From assembly GCA_027532775.1 (NCBI GenBank), contig JAPZTO010000006.1:62001-126000 (forward strand): a stretch of 64,000 bases of DNA, in the 5' to 3' direction. The notes below the pieces were generated by a model, which saw nothing but the letters and a program-made list of their open reading frames with translations, had not been told where the DNA came from and did no database searches. The stretch comes from Beijerinckiaceae bacterium (GTDB lineage Bacteria > Pseudomonadota > Alphaproteobacteria > Rhizobiales > Beijerinckiaceae). Below are positions 9,178 through 18,244 of this stretch, in pieces. Each line of letters starts with the position of its first letter. Position 1 is the first letter of the stretch. The translations under genes were made by a program, and so were the position numbers.

Positions 9178-10015
9178 CGTTCCGGCCTGGCGGCACTTCA
9201 GCCAAAGCGATCTCGATTCTGCCTATAACAACACAGCCGCAGTGGCACGCTCCGGCGAGATCCTGAATTCGTTGACCGCCCGGTCGGTCAAGACGCGCGA
9301 GCGGTCAGCGATTGCACTCGACCTCGCCTATGGGCCCGGTGCGCGCCAGACGATCGACATTTTCGCCTGTGGCCATCCGCATGCACCGATGCTGGTCTTC
9401 CTGCATGGCGGCTACTGGCAGCGCAATGCCAAGGAGATGTTCTCAGTTCTGGCCGAGGGGCCGCTGGCCCATGGTTTCGACGTGGCGATGCCGGGCTACA
9501 CCCTGGCGCCGGAAGCCTCGCTGACGCGGATTGTCGAGGAATGCGAAACGGCGATCCGGCTGCTCCGGGTGGTCGGGCCGTCGATGGATGTCGCGGAATC
9601 GCGCCTGATCGTCAGCGGCTGGTCGGCCGGCGGGCATCTCGCGGCGCGACTTTCGGAAATGCCGGAAGTCGATGCCGCCTTGGCAATTTCCGGTGTTTTC
9701 GATCTCGAACCGATCCGGCACAGCTACCTTCAGGCGGCGCTCCGGCTCAGCTCCGAGGAAGCACATTTCCAGAGCCCGCAGCATCGCGTGGCGCAGGCGA
9801 CAAAGCCGGTCTCGGTGATCTGGGGCGGGGCAGAACTGCCCGAATTGCAACGCCAGAGCCGGGATTACATCGCAGCCCGTGCGACTGCCGGGATGCCGGT
9901 CAGCGGCGGGGCGATCGAGGGTGAGGACCATTTCACGATCCTCGCGCAGCTGGCTGACCCGACCAGCCAGGTGACCGGCCATCTCCTTGCGCTCGATTCC
10001 GGATTGGGCGACTGA
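9167..10015 (+). CDS. Alpha/beta hydrolase, kynurenine formamidase-like
   Basis: 282 residues from ATG 9167 (MTPDVPAWRHF); a GTG at 9161 is an alternative. The oxyanion motif HGGYWQ lies near residue 83, the nucleophile elbow GWSAGGHL near residue 150, and a late His in GEDHFTIL completes a Ser-type triad. The HGGYW form is typical of arylformamidase/carboxylesterase proteins (KynB-like or bacterial formamidase). It overlaps the preceding gene by 11 nt. It likely opens or deformylates an intermediate of the compound imported by the upstream ABC system; true kynurenine breakdown is not supported by neighbours. Confidence 0.72.
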   Translation: MTPDVPAWRHFSQSDLDSAYNNTAAVARSGEILNSLTARSVKTRERSAIALDLAYGPGARQTIDIFACGHPHAPMLVFLHGGYWQRNAKEMFSVLAEGPLAHGFDVAMPGYTLAPEASLTRIVEECETAIRLLRVVGPSMDVAESRLIVSGWSAGGHLAARLSEMPEVDAALAISGVFDLEPIRHSYLQAALRLSSEEAHFQSPQHRVAQATKPVSVIWGGAELPELQRQSRDYIAARATAGMPVSGGAIEGEDHFTILAQLADPTSQVTGHLLALDSGLGD

Positions 10016-10102
10016 CGGCCTCAGGGCCGGACGTTGCCGGCCGGGCGGTTGCGGATCCCGGGAGCCTGTTCCCCCCCTTGGAAAGGCCCACCTGCAAAAC
10101 AC

Positions 10103-10149
10103 CGTCCCGCCAAAAAAACAACGTCCCGCCAAAAAAACAACGTCCCGCC
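10103..10149. repeat. 19-bp tandem repeat, 2.5 copies, derived from the puf terminator
   Basis: The unit CGTCCCGCCAAAAAAACAA occurs at 10103-10121 and 10122-10140, followed by a third partial copy CGTCCCGCC at 10141-10149. On the - strand each unit is a terminator 3' arm followed by a T tract. No protein frame uses it. Confidence 0.9.
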
Positions 10150-10164
10150 TGGAGGGGCGGGACG
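10131..10164 (-). terminator. Rho-independent terminator of the puf operon
   Basis: Read on the - strand, CGTCCCGCC pairs perfectly with GGCGGGACG around a 6-nt loop and is followed by TTGTTTTTTT. It lies about 90 bp after the pufM stop and closes the bchC-pufM transcription unit; the convergent + strand operon ends at 10015 on the other side. Confidence 0.88.
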
Positions 10165-10256
10165 CCGGTGTGGCACAGGGATCAAGGGGAGATGCGCGTG
10201 CCCTACCACAGTGCCGGGGGAAGGAGGCCTGCCCCCGGCCTGATTCTGTCAGGGCG

Positions 10257-11213
10257 TCATTGCGCCGGCGGCGTGGCCGGCCACCAGTTCGGATCGGCCG
10301 GCACGATGCCGTGCTTGATGCCCCAGTCATACCAGTTGTCGACCACGGTGCCGGTGAGCAGGATGCCAATGCCGCCGGTGATCGGGCAGAGGATGGCGAA
10401 CCAGTAGGCCCAGCGATGGATGGATTCCATCGAGGCGTTGAAGCCCATCGTCCAGCGCCAGAAGAGGGCTGCACGTTCCGAGGCGGTGCCGCGATCGGTG
10501 ATCTGCTCGATCTCGCGTTCGCCGCCGTAACGGGTGACCGCGAGGATGGTGCCCGCATGCATCGCGAAGAGGAGCGCCGATCCGTAGAGGAAGGCGATCG
10601 AGAGCGCGTGGAACGGGTTGTAGAAGAGGTTGCCGTAGCGCAGCGAGAAATTCTGCGTCCAGTCGAGATGCGAGAAGATGCCGAAGGGCACAGCCTCGCT
10701 CCAGCTGCCCATCATGACCGGCCGGATGAAGCCGAGCACGAGATAGAGCCAGATGGCGGCGGCAAAGGCCCAGGCGACATGGGTGCCCATGCCGAGCGCG
10801 CGGGCCCGGCGATAGGTGCGCACCCACCACAGGATGATGGAGGTGGTCAGGAAGAACCCGGCCATCAGCCACCAGCCGCCATCCGCCAGCGGCGGGATGG
10901 AGAGACCGTATTCCGGCTTCGGCGGATCGAGCGAGAGCCAGAAGAGCTTGCGGATGAACTGGACAGGGTCCCAGCCCACCGAAGCCCACATGTTCAGCCC
11001 GATGATCTCGATGGCGATGATGCCGCAGATGATCGAGGTGACGCCCGTCCAGCCGAGATAGACCGGGCCGAGCTGGGCATCGCCGAACTTGCCGAGCCAG
11101 TAATTATGGCTGGTGGTCTTGCCGCGCTCGGAAGGGCCTGCCGGCAGCGGCACACCCAGATCCGCGTCACCGTGGACCTGAACCCGTGTGAAGATGTTCT
11201 GATAATAGGCCAT
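10257..11213 (-). CDS. pufM: Photosynthetic reaction centre M subunit
   Basis: 318 residues, the normal length. It binds half of the special pair, bacteriopheophytin, QA and the non-haem iron in the intracytoplasmic membrane. Five transmembrane helices are visible; family landmarks include [24 protein letters not shown], the bacteriochlorophyll-binding region with [18 protein letters not shown], and [18 protein letters not shown] near the C-terminus. The last residues end in ATPPAQ. It follows pufL after 28 bp. No pufC or pufX follows; the operon terminator comes next. Confidence 0.98.
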   Translation of the reverse strand: MAYYQNIFTRVQVHGDADLGVPLPAGPSERGKTTSHNYWLGKFGDAQLGPVYLGWTGVTSIICGIIAIEIIGLNMWASVGWDPVQFIRKLFWLSLDPPKPEYGLSIPPLADGGWWLMAGFFLTTSIILWWVRTYRRARALGMGTHVAWAFAAAIWLYLVLGFIRPVMMGSWSEAVPFGIFSHLDWTQNFSLRYGNLFYNPFHALSIAFLYGSALLFAMHAGTILAVTRYGGEREIEQITDRGTASERAALFWRWTMGFNASMESIHRWAYWFAILCPITGGIGILLTGTVVDNWYDWGIKHGIVPADPNWWPATPPAQ

Positions 11214-11241
11214 GATACAATCCTCGCTTCAGGTTCGGCTG

Positions 11242-12090
11242 TCAGGACCGCGGGGAGATGGCGGAATCGGCCCAGAAGGACCAGTTCAGCCACCAGTTCC
11301 ACCATTCGGCCCAGCCCTGGGTCCAGACGGGCCCGCTGATGATGATGCAGACCGCGCTCCAGAACACCGCACTCAGCGCCAGGAACAGGCCGAGACGGTG
11401 CACGCCGAGCGTGCCGATCGAGTAGCCGATCGTGTCGCGGAAATAGCTGTTCTCATGTTCAGGGGTCTTCACCTGCTCGCCCTTGGCCGGGTTGGTGGCC
11501 GAGAGGATCAGCCCGCCATGCAGCGAGAGCGCGAGCGTCGTCGTGAAGAAGAACGTGATCGCGATCATGTGCGCAGGGTTGTAGTGGAACTGCAGGTACT
11601 GGTACCCGACATTCGACACCCATTGCAGGTGGCTGAAGATGCCATAGGGGAAGCCATGTCCCCAGGCGCCCAGAAGGAAGGGCCGGAACACCACCAGCGT
11701 CACATAGGCGAGGATCGCGAAGGCGAAGGCGAACGGCACATGGTAGCCCATGCCGAGCTTTCGGCAGATCTCGACCTCACGAAGAGCCCAGGACCCGAAG
11801 GCCCCGATGGCACAGATCGTGACGATCTGCCAGAGCCCGCCATCATTCAGGGGCGCGAAGCCCAGCCCATACGCCACATCGGGCGGGTTGATGCTGATCA
11901 GCCAGATGTTCCAGGTCGGTCCCTGGCTGGCGCCATACACGATCAGGGCCGTGCCAACGATCGAGAAAAAGGCTGCGGTAACCCCGAAGAAACCGACATA
12001 GAACGGCCCGACCCAGAAATCGAAGAGATCCCCGCCGATCAGCGTTCCACCGCGTACGCGGTATTTTCGTTCGAAACTGAGTAATGCCAT
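11242..12090 (-). CDS. pufL: Photosynthetic reaction centre L subunit
   Basis: 282 residues, preceded by TTTGAGGAGG. It pairs with PufM to hold the electron-transfer cofactors and the QB site. Typical landmarks are [26 protein letters not shown] (N-terminus), [13 protein letters not shown], and the quinone/Fe region [12 protein letters not shown]. Five membrane helices are evident. The gene lies about 105 bp after pufA, with a strong mRNA hairpin in that gap that would favour LH1 over reaction-centre expression. Confidence 0.98.
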   Translation of the reverse strand: MALLSFERKYRVRGGTLIGGDLFDFWVGPFYVGFFGVTAAFFSIVGTALIVYGASQGPTWNIWLISINPPDVAYGLGFAPLNDGGLWQIVTICAIGAFGSWALREVEICRKLGMGYHVPFAFAFAILAYVTLVVFRPFLLGAWGHGFPYGIFSHLQWVSNVGYQYLQFHYNPAHMIAITFFFTTTLALSLHGGLILSATNPAKGEQVKTPEHENSYFRDTIGYSIGTLGVHRLGLFLALSAVFWSAVCIIISGPVWTQGWAEWWNWWLNWSFWADSAISPRS

Positions 12091-12107
12091 CTGGGCCTCC
12101 TCAAAGA

Positions 12108-12124
12108 CCGACGGCGTCCGTCGG
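12108..12124 (-). other. Small intercistronic hairpin in front of pufL
   Basis: CCGACGG and CCGTCGG form a 7-bp stem around CGT, just upstream of the pufL ribosome-binding site. It may add to the mRNA structure that separates pufBA from pufLM. Confidence 0.5.
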
Positions 12125-12142
12125 GTGAGGTTGTTGAGGAAA

Positions 12143-12179
12143 GGCGGACGGGATATCCGGGGAGGATACCCCGTCTGCC
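12143..12179 (-). other. pufA-pufL intercistronic stem-loop
   Basis: On the - strand GGCAGACGGGGTATC pairs with GATATCCCGTCCGCC (one mismatch and one G-U pair) around a 7-nt loop, immediately after the pufA stop. In Rhodobacter a stem-loop at this place protects the pufBA mRNA from 3' decay and raises LH1 over reaction-centre subunits; the same role is inferred here from position and stability. Confidence 0.75.
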
Positions 12180-12195
12180 GGTTTTGTCGTTCCGA

Positions 12196-12408
12196 TCAGG
12201 CGATCGTCTTGAAGACGATGCCCGGGGTCGGCGGTACCATTTCAATCGTGACGCTTGCTGCCTTGCGGGCGGCACGCGGGCCTTCGATCCAATTGAACCG
12301 ATCGGTCGAAAGCAGGATGAAATGAATCAGCACAGCCAAACCGAAGAGGAACGTAAACAGTGCGACCAGCGCGCGGCGCGGGTCGAAGATCTTCCAGATC
12401 TGCCACAT
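12196..12408 (-). CDS. pufA: Light-harvesting 1 alpha polypeptide
   Basis: 70 residues, preceded by AAAGGAACG. The N-terminus [18 protein letters not shown] and the bacteriochlorophyll-ligand His29 in LIHFILLST are diagnostic of LH1 alpha. One membrane helix spans about residues 14-34. The tail after FNWIEG is about 27 residues long; in other LH1 alpha chains such a tail is often trimmed. It forms the ring around the reaction centre with PufB, encoded 16 bp upstream. Confidence 0.97.
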   Translation of the reverse strand: MWQIWKIFDPRRALVALFTFLFGLAVLIHFILLSTDRFNWIEGPRAARKAASVTIEMVPPTPGIVFKTIA

Positions 12409-12424
12409 GGTGACGTTCCTTTTT

Positions 12425-12646
12425 TCAGGTGATGAGGTTGACGAGCGCCGAAGCAGCTGTCGTCACGCTGTCTTGCAGCGATGCGTAGCCCTTCACGCTG
12501 GGCAGCCACGGGCGCCACATCCACACCAAGAAGTGTGCGATGACAGCGACAACGGTGAACCCGATGAAGCTCGTCATGAAGAAGCCGTGGAACTCACGGG
12601 CTTCTTCGTCAGTCAATCCCGTAAGGGATCCTTGTCTATCCGCCAT
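12425..12646 (-). CDS. pufB: Light-harvesting 1 beta polypeptide
   Basis: 73 residues, preceded by AAAAGGATT. It has the beta-chain layout: acidic N-terminus, conserved His20 (EAREFHGFF) and ligand His38 in [12 protein letters not shown]. The 25 residues after WRPW resemble the extended Rhodospirillum rubrum-type precursor, which is processed after a GYS-like site; here GYAS is at the same place. It pairs with PufA in LH1. The gene is first of the structural puf block, 134 bp after pufQ. Confidence 0.96.
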   Translation of the reverse strand: MADRQGSLTGLTDEEAREFHGFFMTSFIGFTVVAVIAHFLVWMWRPWLPSVKGYASLQDSVTTAASALVNLIT

Positions 12647-12780
12647 GATCGTAATCCTTTTCGACTAGGGGTTAGTCGTCACCGTGCAACTCCCGCACGG
12701 CTGGTTAGCTGCAGCTCACCCGCAGCATGTCCCTGGGCCGGAAGATTCCGGTCATGGGGCAAGCGTTTTCCAGGGCAAAA

Positions 12781-13014
12781 CTACCCCATGAAAATGTAGG
12801 GGATGATCGCGCTGGCATCGGCCCGGGCCTCGGCGAAAACCGAAACCGGCGGGCTCCCCGAATTCTGCCCGGCCAGGCGCCGGAAGGCGCGGCGAAGCAG
12901 CACAACCGGAACAAGGAGAGTCGCGGTGACCAGCGTCATGCGCTGGCACAGTCGCTTCTGCTCGGCATGGGACTTCATCCTGGAGGATGGATCCAACTTG
13001 ACGGCGTGAGCCAT
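12781..13014 (-). CDS. pufQ: PufQ-like protein, puf operon leader gene
   Basis: 77 residues from the ATG at 13014, chosen because AAAGGAG lies 6 nt upstream; another ATG at 13020 abuts the site. The track shows it only as the end of a longer shadow frame. It has one hydrophobic segment (about residues 27-40), a basic RRAFRRL stretch and the C-terminal IIPYIFMG, which resembles the EITPEIF-type end of Rhodobacter PufQ. PufQ is needed for normal bacteriochlorophyll supply and complex assembly. Position between bchZ and pufB is the conserved one. Identity rests on position and weak sequence similarity. Confidence 0.8.
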   Translation of the reverse strand: MAHAVKLDPSSRMKSHAEQKRLCQRMTLVTATLLVPVVLLRRAFRRLAGQNSGSPPVSVFAEARADASAIIPYIFMG

Positions 13015-13120
13015 GCTCATCTCCTTTGAACACGCAGGCGGGAAAGGGCGGTGCTCCGGTCCCGGTCCAGAAACCGGACCGGAGACACCGCCAGTGACCG
13101 AAGAGGTTGGCGAGTGGGCT

Positions 13121-14569
13121 TCATGACGAAACCTCCTCGCGCTGCCGGGCTTCGGGATCGAGATGTTCGGGCCGGACGCAATCGCCGCCGGCGGCACGGG
13201 CCGCGCGCTCGGCATTGTCCCGCAGCCTCTTGGCAGCGGAGATCCGGACCAGAACCGGTTGTTGTTCGAGGAAGCTGTCCAGCATGACCTTGGCCTCGCG
13301 CGCCCAGGCCAGCTCGCGATGCGCGCGGGCAGGGGTGCGGTCGACAGCGTCCATCTGGCCGGCCAGCGGCAGGATATGGAACAGCGCGTCGAACAGCGCG
13401 TTGCAGACTTCCTGCACAAGATAGGTGGCGCCGGAATAGCCCATGAAGGGCGTGCCGGTATGGCGGCGGATGATCGCGCCCGGGAAGGAGGCGGGGATGT
13501 ACATCGCCCGCGCACCGGCCTCGGCCATGTACATCCGCTCATTGTAGCTGCCGAACAGGATGAGCGGCGGCTTCTCGCGGATCATCCGGATGATCGCCTC
13601 GTTGTCGGTCTTCGTTCCGGCGCTTCGCGACACGGCGAAGTTGCAGGGCAGACCCATTTCCTCCTCGAGGAAAAGGCGGATACCGCGCGAATAGGTCTCG
13701 TTCGCCACGATGCCGAAGGAGGCGGTGCCGAAGAAATCCTGCGTGACCGACCGCCAGAGATCCCAGAGCGGCTTGATCGTCGTGTGCTTCTCGCGCTCGA
13801 TGAAGGGCTCGGGGTCAAGGCCGAGCAACTCACCGAGGGTGCGCAGGAATTTCGTGGTCGAATGCAGGCCGATCGGCGCCTGGAGATAGGGCCGCTCGAG
13901 CTGCTCGCAGAGCAGACGCCCGAATTCGCGGTAGAGACAGACATTGACTTCCGCCTCGGCCAGCTTGCCGATATCGGCGAGATGGGTTCCCAACGGGAAG
14001 CTCATATGCACTTCGGCGCCGATGCCCTCGATCAGCCGGCGGATCTCCGCCAGGTCGGAGGGCATGTTGAACATGCCATAGGCCGGGCCGATGATGTTGA
14101 CCTTGGGCTTTGCGCCTTCAGCGCGTGGCTTGAGTTTCGGCACCTTTTTCGGGCCGTATTCCGTCCAGAGCCACATCATGGCCCGGTTCGCGCATTGCCA
14201 CTGGTCCTCGTCGATCGTGCGCGGAAGGAACCGCTGGATCGAGGTGCCCTGGGGCGTCACGCCGCCGCCGATCATCTCGGCGATCGAACCGGTAACGACC
14301 ACCGAGGGCAGGCCGCTGTCGAGCACCGAATAGGCCTGCTTCATCGCGCCTTCGGTGCCGTGCTGGCCGAGTTCTTCCTCGCCCAGGCCCGTAACGACGA
14401 TGGGCAGTTCATGCGGCGGCAGCGCGTCCGTGTAATGCAGGACCGAGGTGACCGGCAGGTTCTCGCAGCCCACCGGGCCATCGATGATCACCTGCAGGCC
14501 CTTGACCGCGGTGAAGATATAGACCGCGCCCCAATAGCCCCCTGCCCTGTCATGATCGAGGATCAACAT
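13121..14569 (-). CDS. bchZ: Chlorophyllide a oxidoreductase subunit Z
   Basis: 482 residues from ATG 14569 ([15 protein letters not shown]), overlapping the bchY stop as TAATG; the longer track start is inside bchY. It is a nitrogenase MoFe-like subunit that, with BchX and BchY, reduces ring B of chlorophyllide a (C7-C8) to the bacteriochlorin. The conserved cysteine in [10 protein letters not shown] and the segments [14 protein letters not shown] and [11 protein letters not shown] fit the family. It is the last bch gene before pufQ, so puf transcripts probably start inside it as in Rhodobacter. Confidence 0.97.
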   Translation of the reverse strand: MLILDHDRAGGYWGAVYIFTAVKGLQVIIDGPVGCENLPVTSVLHYTDALPPHELPIVVTGLGEEELGQHGTEGAMKQAYSVLDSGLPSVVVTGSIAEMIGGGVTPQGTSIQRFLPRTIDEDQWQCANRAMMWLWTEYGPKKVPKLKPRAEGAKPKVNIIGPAYGMFNMPSDLAEIRRLIEGIGAEVHMSFPLGTHLADIGKLAEAEVNVCLYREFGRLLCEQLERPYLQAPIGLHSTTKFLRTLGELLGLDPEPFIEREKHTTIKPLWDLWRSVTQDFFGTASFGIVANETYSRGIRLFLEEEMGLPCNFAVSRSAGTKTDNEAIIRMIREKPPLILFGSYNERMYMAEAGARAMYIPASFPGAIIRRHTGTPFMGYSGATYLVQEVCNALFDALFHILPLAGQMDAVDRTPARAHRELAWAREAKVMLDSFLEQQPVLVRISAAKRLRDNAERAARAAGGDCVRPEHLDPEARQREEVSS

Positions 14570-16122
14570 TACGGAATCTCCTCGGCTGCGCGCTTCGCCT
14601 TGATGGCTCTCGCCTCGAGACGCTTGCGCTGGTCGGGATTCTCGTGCGGGGTATCCTGCCAGATCCCGGCATTGTAGCCGGTGCCGACCCCCGCGAAGAA
14701 TTCGGTCATGATGTCGAACCGCGCCTTGTTGCCGAGCGCGGCATTGATCACCGTGGCAAGGCTGCCGGCACCGGCCGGGCCGAAGAGCGGGCGGGCCGAG
14801 ATCAGGTTGGTGAAGTAGAGCGCAGGAATGCCCTGCTCCTTCGCCTTCTGCACGACCGGGGTGGTGCCGATGGCGAGATCGGGCCTGAATTCCTCGATGG
14901 CGGCGAAATCCTGCTCGATTGCAGCACGGAAATTGACGATGACGCCCCGCGCCTCGAGCCAGTCGCGGTCGGCGGCGGACCATTCGGTGCGCGGGCAGGC
15001 CGTGCCGACATAGCGCAGGTCGGCGCCGCTCTCGACGAGCAGGCGCGCCACCAGCAGTTCCGAGCCTTCATAGCCCGTCAGCGTGATGCGCCCCTTGATC
15101 GGGCGCGCGGCCAGCGCGCCGCGGATGGCCGGGAGAATGGCGTTCTGCGCGGCGGCGATGCGATCCGCCGGCACGTTGCAGGCAGCACCGATCCCGGCGA
15201 GCCAGGCGGCGGTGCCGTCGACACCCACGGGGGCCGAGCCGACAACCTTGCGGCCTGCGGACTGGAACTCACGGATCGAGGCCGTGTAGAACGGGTGAAT
15301 GGCGGCCACCGCCGCGCAATCGAGCGCAGCATAGAGCTCGCGCCATTCCCGGGTCGGGACGACGGGGCCGGCCGCGAGGCCCATCGGCTCCAGCATCATG
15401 CCGATGCCAACCGGATCGGCCGGGAACATCTCGCCGAGCAGCGTGACGGTGGGTTTTTCGGACTTGCCGCCGCGCGGCGCCTGGACCGGGCCGAGTTCGG
15501 CCTCCTGGCGGGCATAGGCCAGCATGGCGCCGGCGAGGATGTCCTTCGCCTCGGCATGGGTGGGCACGCCGAAACCGGGCACGTCGATGCCGATGATGCG
15601 GACGCCGTTGATTTCCTTCGGCAGCAACCGGAGGGGCACGCCGGAGGCGCTCGGCACGCAGAGATTGGTGATGACGATCGCGTCGTAGAGCTCCGGATCC
15701 GCCATCTTGAAAACAGCTTCGCGGATATCCTCGAACAGCTTGCCGGTGACGAGCGTCTCGGAATTGAAGGGCACATAGCCCACCGAGCGCCGGGCGCCGT
15801 AGAAATGCGAGGTAAAGGTCAGGCCATAGACGCAGCAGGCCGAACCCGAGAGGATCGTCGCCGTGCGGCGCATGCGGAGGCCGACACGGAGCGAGCCGAA
15901 GGCCGGGCACATGCTCTGCGGCTTGTCATGCGGGCCGGCGGGATAATCCGCCGCATAGCGTTCCAGGGTCTCGCCGAGGCCGGCCTTCGTTGCCGCCGCG
16001 CGCATCGCGTCCTTGCCCGTGTGGCAGCCGATCCCGTCCGTCATCTCGACGGGTTGGGCCAGGACCATCTCCGCCGGGGCCGGGATGGCCTGGGGATCGG
16101 GTTGGGGCTGGTGAACGGTCAT
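14569..16122 (-). CDS. bchY: Chlorophyllide a oxidoreductase subunit Y
   Basis: 517 residues from ATG 16122 ([10 protein letters not shown]) with a GAGAG site upstream. It forms the catalytic heterotetramer with BchZ and accepts electrons from BchX. Cysteines expected to hold the shared iron-sulfur cluster are visible in QSMCPAFGS and [11 protein letters not shown], and in [12 protein letters not shown]. The region [14 protein letters not shown] near the C-terminus is typical. It follows bchX after 28 bp. Confidence 0.97.
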   Translation of the reverse strand: MTVHQPQPDPQAIPAPAEMVLAQPVEMTDGIGCHTGKDAMRAAATKAGLGETLERYAADYPAGPHDKPQSMCPAFGSLRVGLRMRRTATILSGSACCVYGLTFTSHFYGARRSVGYVPFNSETLVTGKLFEDIREAVFKMADPELYDAIVITNLCVPSASGVPLRLLPKEINGVRIIGIDVPGFGVPTHAEAKDILAGAMLAYARQEAELGPVQAPRGGKSEKPTVTLLGEMFPADPVGIGMMLEPMGLAAGPVVPTREWRELYAALDCAAVAAIHPFYTASIREFQSAGRKVVGSAPVGVDGTAAWLAGIGAACNVPADRIAAAQNAILPAIRGALAARPIKGRITLTGYEGSELLVARLLVESGADLRYVGTACPRTEWSAADRDWLEARGVIVNFRAAIEQDFAAIEEFRPDLAIGTTPVVQKAKEQGIPALYFTNLISARPLFGPAGAGSLATVINAALGNKARFDIMTEFFAGVGTGYNAGIWQDTPHENPDQRKRLEARAIKAKRAAEEIP

Positions 16123-16150
16123 GGACGTCTCTCGCAAGGGAGGGCGGGGT

Positions 16151-17200
16151 TCAGGCGTTGTCGTAGATGATTTCGAGGGTCGGCTTGGTGATGTCGGACT
16201 TGCCGCACATCTGCTCGATCGTGGCCGGAATGAGCACCACATCGCGGCCGACGGTGTCGCCGTCGAACAGGCCGAGCAGGCCATCCGGCGACATCGGCGT
16301 CGGACGGACGGGCGGCGCTTCGGCGACGCTGCTGGCGAGCCCTTCGAACAGGGAGGCCCATTGCGTACCGGGACGGCCGATAATCTCGTATTTCGCGCTC
16401 TTGCGGCGGATATCCTCATCCGCCGGAATAGCGGCGAGGATCGGGATGCCAACCGCCTCGGCGAAGGCAGCTGCCTCGCCCGTGCCGTCATCCTTGTTCA
16501 CCACGATGCCGGCGACACCGACATTGCCGCCGAGCTTGCGGAAATATTCCACGGCCGAGCAGACATTGTTCGCGACGTAGAGCGATTGCAGGTCGTTCGA
16601 GCCGACGATGATGACCTTCTGGCACATGTCGCGGGCGATCGGCAGGCCGAAGCCACCGCAGACCACGTCACCGAGGAAGTCGAGCAGGACATAGTCGAAG
16701 CCCCATTCGTGGAAGCCCAGCTTTTCCAGCAGCTCGAAGCCGTGGATGATGCCGCGCCCGCCGCAGCCGCGGCCGACTTCCGGCCCGCCGAGCTCCATGG
16801 CGAAGACGCCGTCCCGCACGAAGCAGACATCGCCGATGGCGACATTCTCGCCGGCCAGCTTCTTCTTCGAGGAGGTTTCGATGATGGTCGGGCAGGCCTT
16901 GCCGCCGAAGAGCAGCGAGGTGGTGTCGCTCTTCGGATCGCAGCCGATCAGCAGCACCTTCTTGCCTTGCTGGGCCATCATGTAGCTGAGATTGGCGAGC
17001 GTGAAGCTCTTCCCGATGCCGCCCTTGCCATAAATGGCAATGACCTGCGTTTCCTTGGTCACCGGTCCGGTTTCCGGCCCCGCAAGGTCCTCGCTGGCTT
17101 CCTGGCGGAGCTTTTCCGCCATGGCTTCCTGCGCGGTTTTCCCCGCATGGGTGACAAGCACGTTGCGCTGTTTGTCGAGAACGCGAAGCTGCACATTCAT
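16151..17200 (-). CDS. bchX: Chlorophyllide a reductase iron protein subunit X
   Basis: 349 residues from ATG 17200 ([11 protein letters not shown]) with GGAGAG upstream, overlapping the bchC stop by ATGA. It is a NifH/BchL-like ATP-dependent reductase: P-loop [15 protein letters not shown] near residue 55, GCDPKSDTT, and cysteines in GRGCGGRGI and [11 protein letters not shown] that ligate the inter-subunit 4Fe-4S cluster. It drives BchYZ. The roughly 50-residue N-terminal extension before the P-loop is usual for BchX and separates it from BchL. Confidence 0.97.
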   Translation of the reverse strand: MNVQLRVLDKQRNVLVTHAGKTAQEAMAEKLRQEASEDLAGPETGPVTKETQVIAIYGKGGIGKSFTLANLSYMMAQQGKKVLLIGCDPKSDTTSLLFGGKACPTIIETSSKKKLAGENVAIGDVCFVRDGVFAMELGGPEVGRGCGGRGIIHGFELLEKLGFHEWGFDYVLLDFLGDVVCGGFGLPIARDMCQKVIIVGSNDLQSLYVANNVCSAVEYFRKLGGNVGVAGIVVNKDDGTGEAAAFAEAVGIPILAAIPADEDIRRKSAKYEIIGRPGTQWASLFEGLASSVAEAPPVRPTPMSPDGLLGLFDGDTVGRDVVLIPATIEQMCGKSDITKPTLEIIYDNA

Positions 17201-18138
17201 GGATGGGCTCTCCAATCGAGGATCATCTTGAGGCAGCGGGCATCGCTGAAGGCGGTCCGATAGGCCGCTTCGGCATTGCAAGCCGGTTGGGTGTGGGTGA
17301 TCAGGCCGTCGAGGCTGAGGCGGCCGGAAGCGATCAGGCGGCGCGTCAACTCGAGATCGGCCTCGCGCCATTCCGCAGCGATGCGGATCCGCGCTTCGCG
17401 CATGAAAGCAGGGGCGAAGGCGAAGCTGATCGGGCGCTCGTAGAAACCGGCCAGAACCAGTTCGCCGCCCGGGGCGAGCCTCGAGATCAGCGGATCGACG
17501 AGGGATTCATCGCCCGAGACATCGTAGATGGTCGGATAATCGCGGCGGGAATCGGCGTCAGGATCAACAACGGTATAGCCGGCCGCGCCTGACTGGCGGT
17601 CCGGGTTCTTTTCCCAGACGACCGGGCTTGCGCCCAGCGCAACGGCGACACGGGCCAGCAGCCGGCCCAGAACACCATGGCCGACGATGAGATCCGGGAG
17701 GGCAGCGCCCTGAGTCTGAACGGCATGGATCGCGGTGGCCGCGAGGGCCATCAGTACGCCCTCGGGGCCGGAATCGGCCGCATCCAGGGTGATCGCACGG
17801 CGACCCGCCACGACGAGCCGCGAGGCGGCGCCGCCGAACAGGCCGCGGGCATCGCGGAACCCGCGGGAGCCCGGCACAAAGACCGACTCGCCGACATGGT
17901 GGCCGGAAGCCTCGCCCGCCATCACGACGGTGCCGACCGATTCGTAACCGGGGACGAGCGGGTAACCGAGGCCGGGGAATTGCGGCATGCGCCCGGTCCA
18001 GAGCAAGCGCTCGGTGCCGGTGGAGATGCCGCTCCAGGCAATGTCCACCACGATGTCATCCGCTGTGGCCTCGACGAGATCGAGGCGGCGGAGCGAGAGG
18101 TGCTCCGGCTTCTCCATCACGACAGCGAGCGTTTCCAT
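17197..18138 (-). CDS. bchC: 3-hydroxyethyl bacteriochlorophyllide a dehydrogenase
   Basis: 313 residues from ATG 18138 ([14 protein letters not shown]). It is a medium-chain alcohol-dehydrogenase-like enzyme that oxidises the C3 hydroxyethyl group to acetyl. Landmarks are [21 protein letters not shown]-type sequence, the Rossmann segment [18 protein letters not shown], and [12 protein letters not shown]. It is the first gene of the bchCXYZ-puf unit, and a paired PpsR-type operator lies 46-90 bp upstream. The Shine-Dalgarno is weak. Confidence 0.96.
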   Translation of the reverse strand: METLAVVMEKPEHLSLRRLDLVEATADDIVVDIAWSGISTGTERLLWTGRMPQFPGLGYPLVPGYESVGTVVMAGEASGHHVGESVFVPGSRGFRDARGLFGGAASRLVVAGRRAITLDAADSGPEGVLMALAATAIHAVQTQGAALPDLIVGHGVLGRLLARVAVALGASPVVWEKNPDRQSGAAGYTVVDPDADSRRDYPTIYDVSGDESLVDPLISRLAPGGELVLAGFYERPISFAFAPAFMREARIRIAAEWREADLELTRRLIASGRLSLDGLITHTQPACNAEAAYRTAFSDARCLKMILDWRAHP

Positions 18139-18183
18139 GGTGATTTTTCCCAGCCACCTGTCCATCCGGTGGTCTCTTCTATG

Positions 18184-18227
18184 TGTAAGCTTAGAGTGAC
18201 AGTTCTTAATGTCAATCCAGCCTGACA
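18184..18227 (-). promoter_or_regulatory. Paired PpsR/CrtJ operator at the bchC promoter
   Basis: Two perfect TGT-N12-ACA palindromes lie at 18184-18201 and 18210-18227, separated by 8 bp. The distal one contains a - strand TTGACA hexamer that could be the -35 box. The spacing and overlap match the classical bchC operator of Rhodobacter, where CrtJ/PpsR binds cooperatively and represses in air. Confidence 0.9.
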
Positions 18228-18244
18228 ATTAAATGGGCAAAGTG

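Noticed and set aside
10103-10149. Possible CRISPR-like repeat
   Set aside because: Units are directly adjacent with no spacers and are fragments of a terminator arm plus T tract.
10166-10256. Hidden pufX or pufC start after pufM
   Set aside because: All frames are short and lack a ribosome-binding site before the terminator.
13121-13542. 253-residue - strand ORF spanning pufQ and the end of bchZ
   Set aside because: Only its last 77 residues are a gene (pufQ); the rest is bchZ in another frame.
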